The position numbers were made by a program, and so were the translations under genes. From Nocardia mangyaensis (lineage in GTDB: Bacteria; Actinomycetota; Actinomycetes; Mycobacteriales; Mycobacteriaceae), in NCBI RefSeq assembly GCF_001886715.1, contig NZ_CP018082.1, forward strand, positions 5,270,001 through 5,334,000: 64,000 nt of DNA, written 5' to 3'. The first letter of the stretch is position 1, and every line of letters starts with the position of its first letter. Below are positions 41,556-50,991 of the stretch, piece by piece. The notes beneath the pieces are model-generated. The model ran no database searches. It was not told where the DNA came from and saw only the letters and a program-made list of their open reading frames with translations.

Positions 41556-43214
41556 ATGTCTCTGTCTCTGCCCGCGCTCGGTGGGACCGCTCGGCGCGCA
41601 GGTGATTTCGCGCTCGGCGTCAAGGTCATGGTCGACCGCAAGCTGTTCAATCCGCTGCGTCTCGACCATGCCGCCCGCTCGTTCCGCAATGTCTCGAGGT
41701 TCGGCCCGTTCGCCGGCGTCGTCATGCACGCCGCCCAGACCAGGCCGGACGCGGGCGCGATCGTCGACGAACTCGGCGAGCTCACCTTCGGCGTGCTCGA
41801 CGAGCAGTCCAACGCCTTCGCCCGCGGCCTGCGCGCGAACGGGATCGGTGAGGGCGACGTGATCGCCATCCTCGCCCGCGATCACCGCGGCATGGTGCTG
41901 AGCATGCTCGCGGCGGGCAAGCTCGGCGCCCGCGCGGTGTTGATGAACACCGGTTTCGCCAAGCCGCAATTCGCCGATGTGGCCGCGCGCGAGAAGGTCA
42001 AGGCGGTGCTGCACGACAGCGAGTTCCTCGACCTGATGAGCGCCATCCCGGCCGAGATCCCGCGCGTGCTCACCTGGGTCGACGAGGCGCACGAGGTGGA
42101 TCCGTCGATCCCGACCGTGACCTCGCTGGCGTCGGGCCGTTCGGTCACCCCGCTCAGCCCGCCGAGCAAGCCGGGCGGCATGGTCATCCTGACCAGCGGC
42201 ACCACCGGCACGCCGAAGGGCGCCCCGCGCGACAAGGTGAGCCCGTTCGCCTCGGCCCAGTTCGTCGACCGGGTGCCGCTGCCCAACAACGGCACCATGA
42301 TCATGGCGGCGCCGATCTTCCACGGCACCGGTCTGTCACAGTTCACCCTCGGGCTGGCGCTGGGCAACCGGGTGATCTTCCAGCAGCGGCGCTTCGATCC
42401 GGAGAGGACACTCGCCAATATCGTGAAGTACCGGGCGAATTCGCTGGTCGTGGTACCGACGATGCTGCAGCGCATCCTCGACCTGGACGAGCAGGTGCTG
42501 GCGAAATACGACCCGCGCACCATCGACGTGATCTTCGCCGCGGGCTCGGCCATCGCCCCCGACGTGGTGACCCGCGCGCTGGACTACTTCGGCGACAGCC
42601 TCTACAACCTCTACGGCTCCACCGAGTGCGCGGTGATGACGGTGGCGACCCCGGCCGATCTGCGCAAGGCGCCGACCACCGCGGGCAAAGCGCCGGTCGG
42701 CATCCGGATCGTGCTGCTCGACGAGAACCGCAAGCCGATCACGGCACCGAACGTCACCGGGACCATCTTCGTCGACAACGGTTTCGCCTTCACCGGCTAC
42801 ACCGACGGTCGCACCAAGGAGATCGTCGACGGGATGATGTCGTCCGGCGATGTCGGCCACTTCGACGAAGACGGGCTGCTCTACATCGACGGCCGTGACG
42901 ACGACATGATCGTCTCCGGCGGTGAGAACGTCTTCCCACTGGAAGTGGAGAATCTCATCGCGGGCCGTCCCGATGTGTTCGAGGCCGCCGTGGTCGGCGT
43001 CGACGACAAGGACTACGGCAAGCGGCTGCGCGCGATCGTCGTCCCCGGCCCCGATTCGGCGCGCGACGCCAAGGAGATCAAGGACTTCGTGCGCGACAAC
43101 CTGGCCCGCTACAAGGTGCCGCGCGAGGTGATCTTCATCGACGAGCTGCCGCGCAATGCCACCGGCAAGCTGCTGCGCAAGCCGCTGGTCGAGCTGGCGT
43201 TCGACGCCGACTGA
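41556..43214 (+). CDS. fatty-acyl-CoA/AMP ligase, FadD type (copy 2)
   Basis: This 552-residue paralogue of the preceding gene has the same motifs: LTSGTTGTPKGAPR, NLYGSTECAVMTVATP, GRDDDMIVSGGENVFPLEVE and PRNATGKLLRK. The two share long identical stretches such as LMNTGFAKPQFA and LHDSEFLDL, so they arose by tandem duplication. ATG 41556 has AAAGG 9 nt upstream. The 130-bp gap may hold its own promoter. Confidence 0.9.
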   Translation: MSLSLPALGGTARRAGDFALGVKVMVDRKLFNPLRLDHAARSFRNVSRFGPFAGVVMHAAQTRPDAGAIVDELGELTFGVLDEQSNAFARGLRANGIGEGDVIAILARDHRGMVLSMLAAGKLGARAVLMNTGFAKPQFADVAAREKVKAVLHDSEFLDLMSAIPAEIPRVLTWVDEAHEVDPSIPTVTSLASGRSVTPLSPPSKPGGMVILTSGTTGTPKGAPRDKVSPFASAQFVDRVPLPNNGTMIMAAPIFHGTGLSQFTLGLALGNRVIFQQRRFDPERTLANIVKYRANSLVVVPTMLQRILDLDEQVLAKYDPRTIDVIFAAGSAIAPDVVTRALDYFGDSLYNLYGSTECAVMTVATPADLRKAPTTAGKAPVGIRIVLLDENRKPITAPNVTGTIFVDNGFAFTGYTDGRTKEIVDGMMSSGDVGHFDEDGLLYIDGRDDDMIVSGGENVFPLEVENLIAGRPDVFEAAVVGVDDKDYGKRLRAIVVPGPDSARDAKEIKDFVRDNLARYKVPREVIFIDELPRNATGKLLRKPLVELAFDAD

Positions 43215-43264
43215 GTGCGATTGTTCGCGCCGGGCGGCCGAAACCGGTCGTCTATCATCAGCGG

Positions 43265-43825
43265 GTGATCATCGAGTTCGCGCGGGTTCCCGCGCCGTCA
43301 CGTGCCATCGGCGCGCGGCTGCGTGGCGCCTGCGCGGGCTCGATGTCGGGCGCGCTCTCGCTGGCCGCGCACGGACTCGCTTCCGGTGGCGTGCTCCCGG
43401 GCAGCACCACCGTCGTTCTGCTGGCAGCCGCCTCGGCGATCGTCGGCGCTGTCGTGGCCGGGCTGCCCGCGCTGCGTAGCGGCGCTCTGGGATTGGCCAC
43501 TGTGCTGCTGGGCGGTCAGCTGCTCGGGCACACCACGATGAGCTGGTCCGGGCACGGCCACCACGGTGCCGACACCCTCGGGCTCGGGATGCTCACCGCG
43601 CACATCGTCGCCGCGCTGCTCGCGGCGGTGGTGATCATCGGCGTCGAGGCGGCCTATCGGATCGGTGCCGCCGCCCTGGCGCGCATCCTGCCGCGGCGCT
43701 GTCGCGCGCCCCGCATCCCCGATCCGGCGCCGCTGCGCCTGATCCATCGTGACCGCGTCATCCTTCGGATCTTCGCCGCGCAATCGCTGCGAACGCGTGC
43801 TCCGCCGCTCGCGATTCCTTTCTGA
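43265..43825 (+). CDS. integral membrane protein with His-rich loop
   Basis: This 186-residue protein has about four membrane helices (ALSLAAHGLASGGVL, VVLLAAASAIVGAVVAGL, GLATVLLGGQLLG, MLTAHIVAALLAAVVIIGV). The loop HTTMSWSGHGHHG between helices could bind copper or another metal. It precedes a PepSY gene, a pairing often seen in metal uptake loci. The start is GTG 43265. No family name can be given with confidence. Confidence 0.65.
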   Translation: MIIEFARVPAPSRAIGARLRGACAGSMSGALSLAAHGLASGGVLPGSTTVVLLAAASAIVGAVVAGLPALRSGALGLATVLLGGQLLGHTTMSWSGHGHHGADTLGLGMLTAHIVAALLAAVVIIGVEAAYRIGAAALARILPRRCRAPRIPDPAPLRLIHRDRVILRIFAAQSLRTRAPPLAIPF

Positions 43826-44310
43826 AACCTTTCCCTCGCCCGGTGCACGGACTTCGTCGTGCGCTGTCCTTCCGTCGCGACAAGTGAGCTCGTCGGTTCG
43901 AACCGCTCGGCGCACTCGCGCTGATCGACTCGGCCACGTGGCTACCGCACTGTCACGCCGCGGCCGGCCATCGCGCCGTAGCAAGCCCGTCACGCCATCG
44001 ACGACATCGCGCTGCGGCCGGATCGTCACGCTGCGGCCGGATCGTCACGCTGCGGCCGGATCGTCACGCTGCGGCCGGATCGTCACGCTGCGGCCGGATC
44101 GTCACGCTGCGGCCGGATCGTCACGCTGCGGCCGGATGGTCGCGCCATGGCCGAGCCCGCGGACGGCGCCCGAACTCCAGGGCGGCCCGTCCACACCGGC
44201 TCACCGCCCGCTTCCTTCGACCGCTACAGCCGGGCCGAAGGGCGCACGGTCGACCGCGTGCGACCCTGTCCGCGCGCACCGGGTATCCAGTACTCCAGAA
44301 AAGAAGCACG
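43826..44310. other. 485-bp intergenic region carrying a tandem array
   Basis: It holds the 19-bp tandem array (44022-44135) and otherwise no gene; frames that run through it read the repeat in three phases. It likely contains the PepSY gene promoter. Confidence 0.5.
44022..44135 (+). repeat. six perfect 19-bp tandem repeats
   Basis: The unit GATCGTCACGCTGCGGCCG is repeated six times head to tail without spacers, with a partial unit before (from about 44011) and a degenerate one after. It lies 175 bp upstream of the PepSY gene. Confidence 0.95.
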
Positions 44311-45786
44311 ATGAGCATCACGGACACCCGCCCGGCCGAGGATCAGCCCACCTCGGCACCACCGGTCTCCGGTGGACGTCCCCGCCCCGGCGCGCGCCGG
44401 GGTCTGCCCCTCCATCCGCTCGCCCTGCGCCTGCACTTCTACGCGGGTTTCTTCGTTGCCCCGTTCATCCTGATCGCGGCGCTCACCGGCGCGCTCTACG
44501 CGATCGCGCCGACCATCGAGGGTTTCGTCTCCCGCGACCTGCTGCGCGTCGAGACCACCGGACCCGATCAGTCCCTGGCAGCCCAGGTCGACGCTGCCGT
44601 CGCGACGCGTCCCGACCTGGCGCTGGCCGCGGTCGCCCCCGCGCCCGCCGACGGCGACACCACCCGGGTGCTGTTCAACGACCCGACCCTCGGCGCATCC
44701 GAGCGCCTGTCGGTGTTCGTCGACCCGCACACGGCCCAGCCGGTGGGTGAGTCGGTGGTCTACGGCAGTGGCGGCGCCCTGCCGCTGCGGGCCTGGCTCA
44801 GCGAATTCCATCGCAACCTGCATCTGGGCGAGCCCGGCCGCCTCTACAGCGAGCTGGCCGCGTCGTGGCTGTGGGTGATCGCACTGTTCGGCCTGGTCCT
44901 GTGGGTGCACCGGGTACGCAAACGGCGCGCGCGTTCGGCCGCGCCGTGGTTGCTCGCACCCGATCTGTCCCAGCCGCGGCGTCGGAAGATGAACTGGCAC
45001 GGCGCGATCGGGATCTGGATCCTGCCGGTGGTGCTTCTGCTCTCGGCGACGGGCATGACCTGGTCGACTTACGCGGGCGAGAACGTCACGATGCTGCGCC
45101 AGGAACTGAGCTGGACCACCCCCGCGGTGAGCGCCACCCTGCCCGGTGCGGCGGCACCCGCCCAGCCCGCGGGCGGTGACCACCACGCCGCCGGGCACAG
45201 CACGCCGGCCCCGGTCGATCCGGCGGCCCGGATCGCCCAGCTCGATCGCGTGTACGCGGCGGCCAGGGTCCAGGGTGTCACCCACGGTGCCGAGATCGCC
45301 ATCCCGGCCACGCCGGAACAGGCGTTCGTGGTCAAGGAGATCCGGCTGCCCGGCACCTACACCATCGACGCCGTCGCGGTCGACGGTGAGACCGGCGCGA
45401 TCACCGACCGGCTTTCCTACGCCGACTGGCCGCTGATGGCCAAACTCACCAACTGGGGCATCGCCTTCCACATGGGCCTGCTGTTCGGCCTGCCGAATCA
45501 GCTGCTGCTGCTGGCGATCATGGTCGGCCTGATCACCGTGCTGGTACTCGGCTACCTGATGTGGTGGCAGCGCCGCCCGACCCGCAAGGCCACCCGGCTC
45601 GCACTGGCCGCTCCACCACGGCGCGGAGTACTGCGGCGGACCTCGCCGTGGCTCACCGTCGCGCTGGTCCTCGCCGCGATCGCGGTGGGCTGGTTCATCC
45701 CGCTGGTCGGCCTGAGCCTGCTGGGATTCCTGATCATCGACGTGGCGCTCGGCCTGGCCGCGCGCGCCCAGCCCTCGACCCGTTGA
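44311..45786 (+). CDS. PepSY-domain membrane protein
   Basis: This 491-residue protein has four main membrane spans. The first span is LHFYAGFFVAPFILIAALTGALYAI, followed by an extracytoplasmic PepSY region and SEFHRNLHLGEPGRLYSELAASW. Later come MNWHGAIGIWILPVVLLLSATGMTW and GIAFHMGLLFGLPNQLLLLAIM. The conserved His pairs resemble those of PiuB-like ferric reductase/iron-uptake proteins. A His-rich stretch (GGDHHAAGHS) lies in the second loop. Probably linked with metal or siderophore reduction. Confidence 0.8.
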   Translation: MSITDTRPAEDQPTSAPPVSGGRPRPGARRGLPLHPLALRLHFYAGFFVAPFILIAALTGALYAIAPTIEGFVSRDLLRVETTGPDQSLAAQVDAAVATRPDLALAAVAPAPADGDTTRVLFNDPTLGASERLSVFVDPHTAQPVGESVVYGSGGALPLRAWLSEFHRNLHLGEPGRLYSELAASWLWVIALFGLVLWVHRVRKRRARSAAPWLLAPDLSQPRRRKMNWHGAIGIWILPVVLLLSATGMTWSTYAGENVTMLRQELSWTTPAVSATLPGAAAPAQPAGGDHHAAGHSTPAPVDPAARIAQLDRVYAAARVQGVTHGAEIAIPATPEQAFVVKEIRLPGTYTIDAVAVDGETGAITDRLSYADWPLMAKLTNWGIAFHMGLLFGLPNQLLLLAIMVGLITVLVLGYLMWWQRRPTRKATRLALAAPPRRGVLRRTSPWLTVALVLAAIAVGWFIPLVGLSLLGFLIIDVALGLAARAQPSTR

Positions 45787-46023
45787 CCGGGTGCGCCGCG
45801 TTCGGCCAAGCTCTCGCGAACGTCGAGCCTGGTCGGATGCGGCCACGCCGATTCGGCCCGCACACCGACGAGAGCTCGCTCGGGGCCGGGCAGGTGACCG
45901 CGCTGCCGCACCGCCCTCGCCGATCCGGCCCTCGGAAACGAGACCGTAGCTCGTGTCCGGTGTGGCCGCCGCGCGCAATCGGACAGAATCGAGGGAGAAC
46001 CCCCGGTCGGTCGCGGCGAAAGG

Positions 46024-47613
46024 ATGACGAGGATGACGCTCTCGCGTCGCGAACTCCTGCGCTACGGCGTGGCTGGGTCGGTCGCGGCGGCAGTGGGGGT
46101 GTCGGCGGTGAGCAGCGCCCGGTTCGCCGCACCGCGACGGCTCGGCGATCCGTTCTCCCTCGGAGTCGCCTCCGGCGAACCGACCTCTGACGGCGTCGTG
46201 TTGTGGACGCGGCTCGCACCCGATCCGCTCGCACCGGATGGCTACGGCGGCATGGCGATCGACCCGGTGACCGTGGACTACGAGGTCGCCGAGGACGAAC
46301 GCTTCGCGCGGGTGGTGGCACGCGGGTCGGCCGTGGCCACCCGCGCGCTCGGGCACAGCGTGCATCCGGAGGTCGGCGGGCTCGCGCCGGATCGGTGGTA
46401 CTACTACCGATTCCGCGCGGGCTCGGCGATCTCCCCGGTCGGGCGCACTCGCACCGCGCCGGTACCGGGGGCGCCGACCGACCGGATGCGGTTCGCCTTC
46501 GCCTCGTGTCAGGCGTGGGCCTCGGGCTACTACACCGCCTACGACCACCTCGCCGCCGAGGATCTCGACCTGGTGGTGCACCTGGGCGACTACATCTACG
46601 AATCGTCCTGGACGCTGGGCCGCCGGGGCGCGACCATGCCGCCGCACCTCACCGACGAGGCGGTCAACCTGACCGGCTACCGGCTCCGCTACGCCCAGGC
46701 CAAGGCCGAAGCGCCGCTGCGGGCCGCGCACGCGGCGTTCCCCTGGCTGGTCACCTTCGACGACCACGAGCTCGACAACAACTGGGCGGGCACCAATCCC
46801 GGGCTCGGCATCGACGTGTATCTGCTGCCGCCGCTGTACCGGCGCCGCAAGGCCGCCGCCTTCCAGGCCATGTACGAGAACCAGCCGATGCGGTTGGCCC
46901 AGCTACCGGTGGGCCCCTCGGTGCGGATGCATCGCCGCTACGGCTTCGGCGATCTGGCCGAGTTCACCATGATCGACACCCGGCAGTACCGCACCGCGCA
47001 GGCCTGCGGCGACGGTTCCGCGGTGGTCGGCTGCGACGATCGTTTCGACCCAGATCGCACCATTCTCGGTGCGGCACAACGGGACTGGCTCATCGATGGC
47101 TTCGCAGCCTCGACCGCGCGCTGGCAGGTACTCGGCAACCAGGTCGCCATGGCCCAGTCCGACTACGACCCCGGCCCCGACCTGCTGCTGGGCACCGACG
47201 CCTGGGATGGCTACATCGCCGACCGCAACACAGTGCTGGGCGCGGCCACCGATCACGACGTCGCCAACCTGGTGGTGATCACCGGCGACCGGCACGAGAA
47301 CTACGTCGCCGACCTGCGCCGCGACTACCGCGACCCCGAATCCCCCGTCGTCGCCACCGAATTCACCGGTACCTCGATCACCACCGGCGGCGACGGCACC
47401 GACATGTCCGACACCGGTCGCGTGCTGCTCGCCGCCAATCCGGATCTGAAGTTCTACAACCGCCAGCGTGGCTATGTCCGCGTCGACCTGGATCATCAGC
47501 AGTGGCGCAACGACTTCCGCGTCGTCCCCTATGTCAGCCGCGAGGGCGCCCCGATCACCACCCGCGCGAGTTTCGTCGTCCAGGACGGCATTCCGGGCGC
47601 GCTGGAAGCCTAG
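46024..47613 (+). CDS. phoD: PhoD-like alkaline phosphatase
   Basis: This 529-residue secreted phosphodiesterase/phosphatase has a Tat signal at the N-terminus (SRRELLRYGVAGSVAAAVG). The PhoD N-domain (DPFSLGVASGEPTSDGVVLWTRL) follows, and then the metal-binding motifs FASCQAW, HLGDYIYE, TFDDHELDNNWAG and VITGDRHENYVADL. It would use Fe/Ca to release phosphate from organic esters outside the cell. It starts at ATG 46024 or 46033. Confidence 0.9.
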   Translation: MTRMTLSRRELLRYGVAGSVAAAVGVSAVSSARFAAPRRLGDPFSLGVASGEPTSDGVVLWTRLAPDPLAPDGYGGMAIDPVTVDYEVAEDERFARVVARGSAVATRALGHSVHPEVGGLAPDRWYYYRFRAGSAISPVGRTRTAPVPGAPTDRMRFAFASCQAWASGYYTAYDHLAAEDLDLVVHLGDYIYESSWTLGRRGATMPPHLTDEAVNLTGYRLRYAQAKAEAPLRAAHAAFPWLVTFDDHELDNNWAGTNPGLGIDVYLLPPLYRRRKAAAFQAMYENQPMRLAQLPVGPSVRMHRRYGFGDLAEFTMIDTRQYRTAQACGDGSAVVGCDDRFDPDRTILGAAQRDWLIDGFAASTARWQVLGNQVAMAQSDYDPGPDLLLGTDAWDGYIADRNTVLGAATDHDVANLVVITGDRHENYVADLRRDYRDPESPVVATEFTGTSITTGGDGTDMSDTGRVLLAANPDLKFYNRQRGYVRVDLDHQQWRNDFRVVPYVSREGAPITTRASFVVQDGIPGALEA

Positions 47614-47700
47614 GTCAGGGTCAGCACGACCTTGCCCTGCGCCGCACCGCCACGCAGCCGTTCTCGCGCGGCCGCGGCGTGAACCGGGTACGCACAACAC
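47610..47700 (-). pseudogene. C-terminal fragment of a quinone reductase-like enzyme
   Basis: The last 25 or so codons (YPVHAAAARERLRGGAAQGKVVLTL) are the typical end of zinc-independent MDR NADPH:quinone reductases. Upstream sequence on the same strand does not continue the fold. Only a tail is left. Confidence 0.55.
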
Positions 47701-48014
47701 CAGTTGACGAGGTTGTCCCCGGCGATCACCCGGCCCTGGTCTCCGCACAGGAGGTGCAACACCCACCTGACGAGCACAACCACGACTTTGCTGAGCACGA
47801 AGCCGAAACGCCGGGCGACCAGCGCGCCGTCGAGCGGGCCCGCCGTCCAGCCACTGCATCTCGGACACGTCAAGGGTGCTGGGCGAGAGGACAAGCGCCC
47901 GGGTGTCCCTCCTGGTCTGGCAAACCGCGCAGGGTATGAACCGCTTCTGGTCGTCCTGCCGCGTGATGGCGCACTGCTGCTCCGACGACTGCGCGCGACA
48001 CGAACGGCGACCGG
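47701..48014. other. degenerate stretch between quinone reductase tail and galK
   Basis: Open frames exist on both strands, but none gives a domain. One minus-strand frame holds CAVCQTRRDTRAL-like sequence next to fragments similar in phase to the tail. Probably further decay of the same or another lost gene. Confidence 0.4.
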
Positions 48015-49136
48015 TCAGCCGAGTCTGCGTGCTCCGTCGGCGGGCTCGACGGCGAACACCCGTGGGGTGGGTAGGGACGCTGCCGCGAATCGCTCCAGGA
48101 TCCGCGTGGTGACGCGCTCGGTGACGTCATCGGCGACCAATGCGAGGACGCTGCCACCGAATCCCCCACCGACCATCCGCGCTCCGTGCGCCCCACCGTC
48201 CATGGCCGCGGCGACCGCGAGCTCCAGTGCGGGCGTCGACACCTCGAAATCCTCCCGGAGTGAACGGTGGGACGCGGTGAGCAGCCCACCGACGATCTTC
48301 GGGTCCGTGCCGACGCGCAACTGCTCGACCATCGCGAGGACCCTGGCATTCTCGGTGACGACGTGGGTGGCGCGGCGGCGCAGCAGTGGGTCGGCCAGGC
48401 GCGCCAGGTCGGTCCTGGTGGCATCGCGGAGGGCACCGACACCCAGCGCGACCGCGGCGGCTTCGCACTGCGCTCTGCGTTCGGCGTAGGCGCCATCGGC
48501 GAGGTCGTGGGGGTGACCGGTGTCGGCGACGAGCAGCGTCAATCCCGCGGCGCGCAGGTCGAACGGAATCTGTTCGGCAGCAACGGGTTCGGAACCATCG
48601 ACGGCGAGGAAGGCGCGGACGTCGAGGAACAACGCGTGGCCCGCGGTGCACAGGATCGACGCCGACTGATCGAGCACGCCGGTGGGTACGCCGGCGAAAC
48701 CGTTCTCCGCCGCCCTGGCGATCTCGACCAGCGCGCGCTGGGAGAGGGCGGGCGCGAACAGATCGCGCAGCGCCACGGTCACCGCGCAGCACAGCGCCGC
48801 GGAGGAGGACAGCCCGGCACCGATCGGCACGGCGCCGTCGACGGCCAGCGTCACCCCGGTGACCGGATGCCCACCGCGGACGAACTCGTGCACGACCCCG
48901 AGCGGGTACCGAGCCCAGCCGGGCACCCGATCACGCTGTACCGCGAGGTCGTCGACGGCCACCTCGACGACCTCTCCCGGCCGCTGCGCCGAGGTCACCC
49001 GCACCGACCGGTCCGCGCGCGGCTCGACGGCGCAGACGACACCGAGCGACAGCGCGATGGGCAAGACGAACCCGTCGTTGTAGTCAGTGTGCTCACCGAT
49101 GAGATTGACCCGTCCCGGCGCGATCCACCTGTCCAC
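48015..49136 (-). CDS. galK: galactokinase
   Basis: This 373-residue GHMP kinase carries the galactokinase signature GRVNLIGEHTDYNDGFVLP, the ATP loop PIGAGLSSSAAL and GARMVGGGFGGSVLAL. It phosphorylates galactose to galactose-1-phosphate in the Leloir pathway. GTG 49136 has AAGGAG 5 nt upstream and is preferred over a start at 49184. No galT or galE lies nearby in the window. Confidence 0.9.
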   Translation of the reverse strand: MDRWIAPGRVNLIGEHTDYNDGFVLPIALSLGVVCAVEPRADRSVRVTSAQRPGEVVEVAVDDLAVQRDRVPGWARYPLGVVHEFVRGGHPVTGVTLAVDGAVPIGAGLSSSAALCCAVTVALRDLFAPALSQRALVEIARAAENGFAGVPTGVLDQSASILCTAGHALFLDVRAFLAVDGSEPVAAEQIPFDLRAAGLTLLVADTGHPHDLADGAYAERRAQCEAAAVALGVGALRDATRTDLARLADPLLRRRATHVVTENARVLAMVEQLRVGTDPKIVGGLLTASHRSLREDFEVSTPALELAVAAAMDGGAHGARMVGGGFGGSVLALVADDVTERVTTRILERFAAASLPTPRVFAVEPADGARRLG

Positions 49137-49450
49137 CCGCACTCCTTGCGCTCGTCCGGCGGCGGCGCTCCACCCCCGCGACACCTACCGAACACCGCGT
49201 CAAGACCACGCCGGACACCGGGTGCGAAATCGGTATCGACCGAATGCGCCACAACGCGTCGACAGCACGGTGGCGATCGTGTCATGATCGACTGAGTTGT
49301 AAAGGTTTTGAGCGTCGGCACCCGTCGGCTGGGAATTCTGCTCGGACAACAACACTCGGTGCTCCTCGGCCGAACAAAATCCACGAGCGAACTCATCGGC
49401 CTCGCGTTCGATCGGCGCTCGTCGCGTGCGCAGCAGGATCGAGGGGGCTG
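49137..49450. other. divergent intergenic region galK/diguanylate cyclase
   Basis: About 310 bp without a gene. It must carry both promoters; no clear boxes could be picked, although AAAATCCACG and TTGTAAAGG tracts are locally AT-rich. Confidence 0.4.
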
Positions 49451-50950
49451 ATGATCATCAGGGGGACACGCCACGGCAGTTCACGATGGTGGGCGGTGGT
49501 GGGCGGTGCGGCGGGGGCCGTACTGGTCTCGGCGCTACTGGGCGCCCGCACACTGTCGCTGCTGCTGCTCGTGGTGATCGTCGCGGGCAGCCTGGCGATG
49601 ATCGGGATCGGTCTGCGTCGTCATCGGCCCGCCCACCGACTGCCGTGGCACCTGCTCGCCGCCTCGGTGCCGCTGTTCGCCGTCGGCGCCGCACTACGGG
49701 AGACCGGGCTGCACCAGAGCTGGCATCCGGTCGATGATCTGAGCACGCTCGCCGCCTACCTCTGCCTGGGCTCGGCCGCGGTGGGCTGGCTGCAACCGCG
49801 CCGCGTCGTCGGCGCCCGTGATCTGTGGCTGGACTCCACGCTGATCGGGCTCAGTGCCCTGCTGGCCTCCTGGACCTTCCTGATCTCACCGATCCTGCGG
49901 CACGGCAGTGGTTTCGACACCGTGCTGGCGGCGAGCCATCCGGTGATCCACGCGCTGCTGCTCACCGTGCTCGCACACTCGCTGGCGACCACGGCCGGTT
50001 CGCGGACCTCGCTGCGCCTGGTGCAGGCGGCCTTGATCGCCGTTCTCCTCGGCGGTCTGCTCGAAAGTCTCACGGCGGCGGGCACGCTCGTCAACGGCAG
50101 CGAGTTCGCGCTGGTTCCGCATCAGTGGGCGTATCTGCTGGCCGGGCTCGCCGCGCTGCACCCGACCATGAGCACGCTGCCCGAGACCGGCGATGTCCAT
50201 CCGCATCGCTCGCGTCGGCGGGCGGGGGTGATCGCGGTCGCGCTGGTGGCGGCCTCGCTGGTCAGCGTGGTCGGCGCTGACCTCGGCTCCGGCGACCGCG
50301 TGGTGATCTGCCTGCTGCTGACGCTGCTGCTGGTCGGGGTGCTCGTACGCAGTGAGCGCGCCATCGCCCGCAGCGTCCGCAGCGAACGCCGCGCCCAGTA
50401 CCAGGCCGACCACGACCTGCTCACCGGCCTGCTCAATCGGGCCGCCCTGCTGCGCGCCCCGCACCGCTGTCGCGGCCAGTGGGCCGGAAAACCACTGTGC
50501 CTGTTGTTCATCGACCTCGACGGTTTCAAGATGGTCAACGACAGCTACGGCCACGCCGTCGGTGACGAACTCATCGCCAACGCCGCCGCCCGCATTCGCC
50601 GCACCACCGGCAACACCGACGTCACCGCCCGCTACGGCGGTGACGAGTTCGTCGTCCTCGGCGCACGCACCCGCGCCGAGGCGGCCGTCCTCGCCCAGCA
50701 TCTACTCGGCGCCTTCGTCCGTCCCTTCGACCTCAGCTGCGGGGAGATCCCGATCACCGCCAGTATCGGCGTCGCCTGTGTGAGCAGCCGCCCCACCGAA
50801 ACGACGATCTACGACCTGCTCCGCGCCGCCGATGCCGCCATGTACCACGCCAAGGAATACCGGCTCGGCCTGACCTTCCACGACGACCTTCGGAAGGCCC
50901 GGCGCCGCACCATCGTTCACACCACCACACACACGAGCAAGGCCGTATAG
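49451..50950 (+). CDS. membrane-bound diguanylate cyclase (GGDEF)
   Basis: This 499-residue protein has about nine or ten membrane helices in the first 320 residues. A short linker (RSVRSERRAQYQADHDLLTGLLNR) leads to a GGDEF domain with FIDLDGFKMVNDSYGH and an intact RYGGDEFVVL active site. No RxxD inhibitory site precedes the motif, and there is no EAL domain. It should make cyclic di-GMP. ATG 49451 is chosen because the upstream frame is Arg-rich and unlike protein. Confidence 0.85.
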   Translation: MIIRGTRHGSSRWWAVVGGAAGAVLVSALLGARTLSLLLLVVIVAGSLAMIGIGLRRHRPAHRLPWHLLAASVPLFAVGAALRETGLHQSWHPVDDLSTLAAYLCLGSAAVGWLQPRRVVGARDLWLDSTLIGLSALLASWTFLISPILRHGSGFDTVLAASHPVIHALLLTVLAHSLATTAGSRTSLRLVQAALIAVLLGGLLESLTAAGTLVNGSEFALVPHQWAYLLAGLAALHPTMSTLPETGDVHPHRSRRRAGVIAVALVAASLVSVVGADLGSGDRVVICLLLTLLLVGVLVRSERAIARSVRSERRAQYQADHDLLTGLLNRAALLRAPHRCRGQWAGKPLCLLFIDLDGFKMVNDSYGHAVGDELIANAAARIRRTTGNTDVTARYGGDEFVVLGARTRAEAAVLAQHLLGAFVRPFDLSCGEIPITASIGVACVSSRPTETTIYDLLRAADAAMYHAKEYRLGLTFHDDLRKARRRTIVHTTTHTSKAV

Positions 50951-50991
50951 CGGGGCAGGCGCCGTGGCGTTCGCCGCCCCGCCCCGATCAC

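Noticed and set aside
44022..44135. CRISPR array
   Set aside because: The repeats are contiguous with no spacers and no cas genes are nearby.
43749..44750. 333-codon ORF through the 19-bp array
   Set aside because: It exists because three repeat units equal 19 codons; its second half is a shadow of the PepSY gene in another frame.
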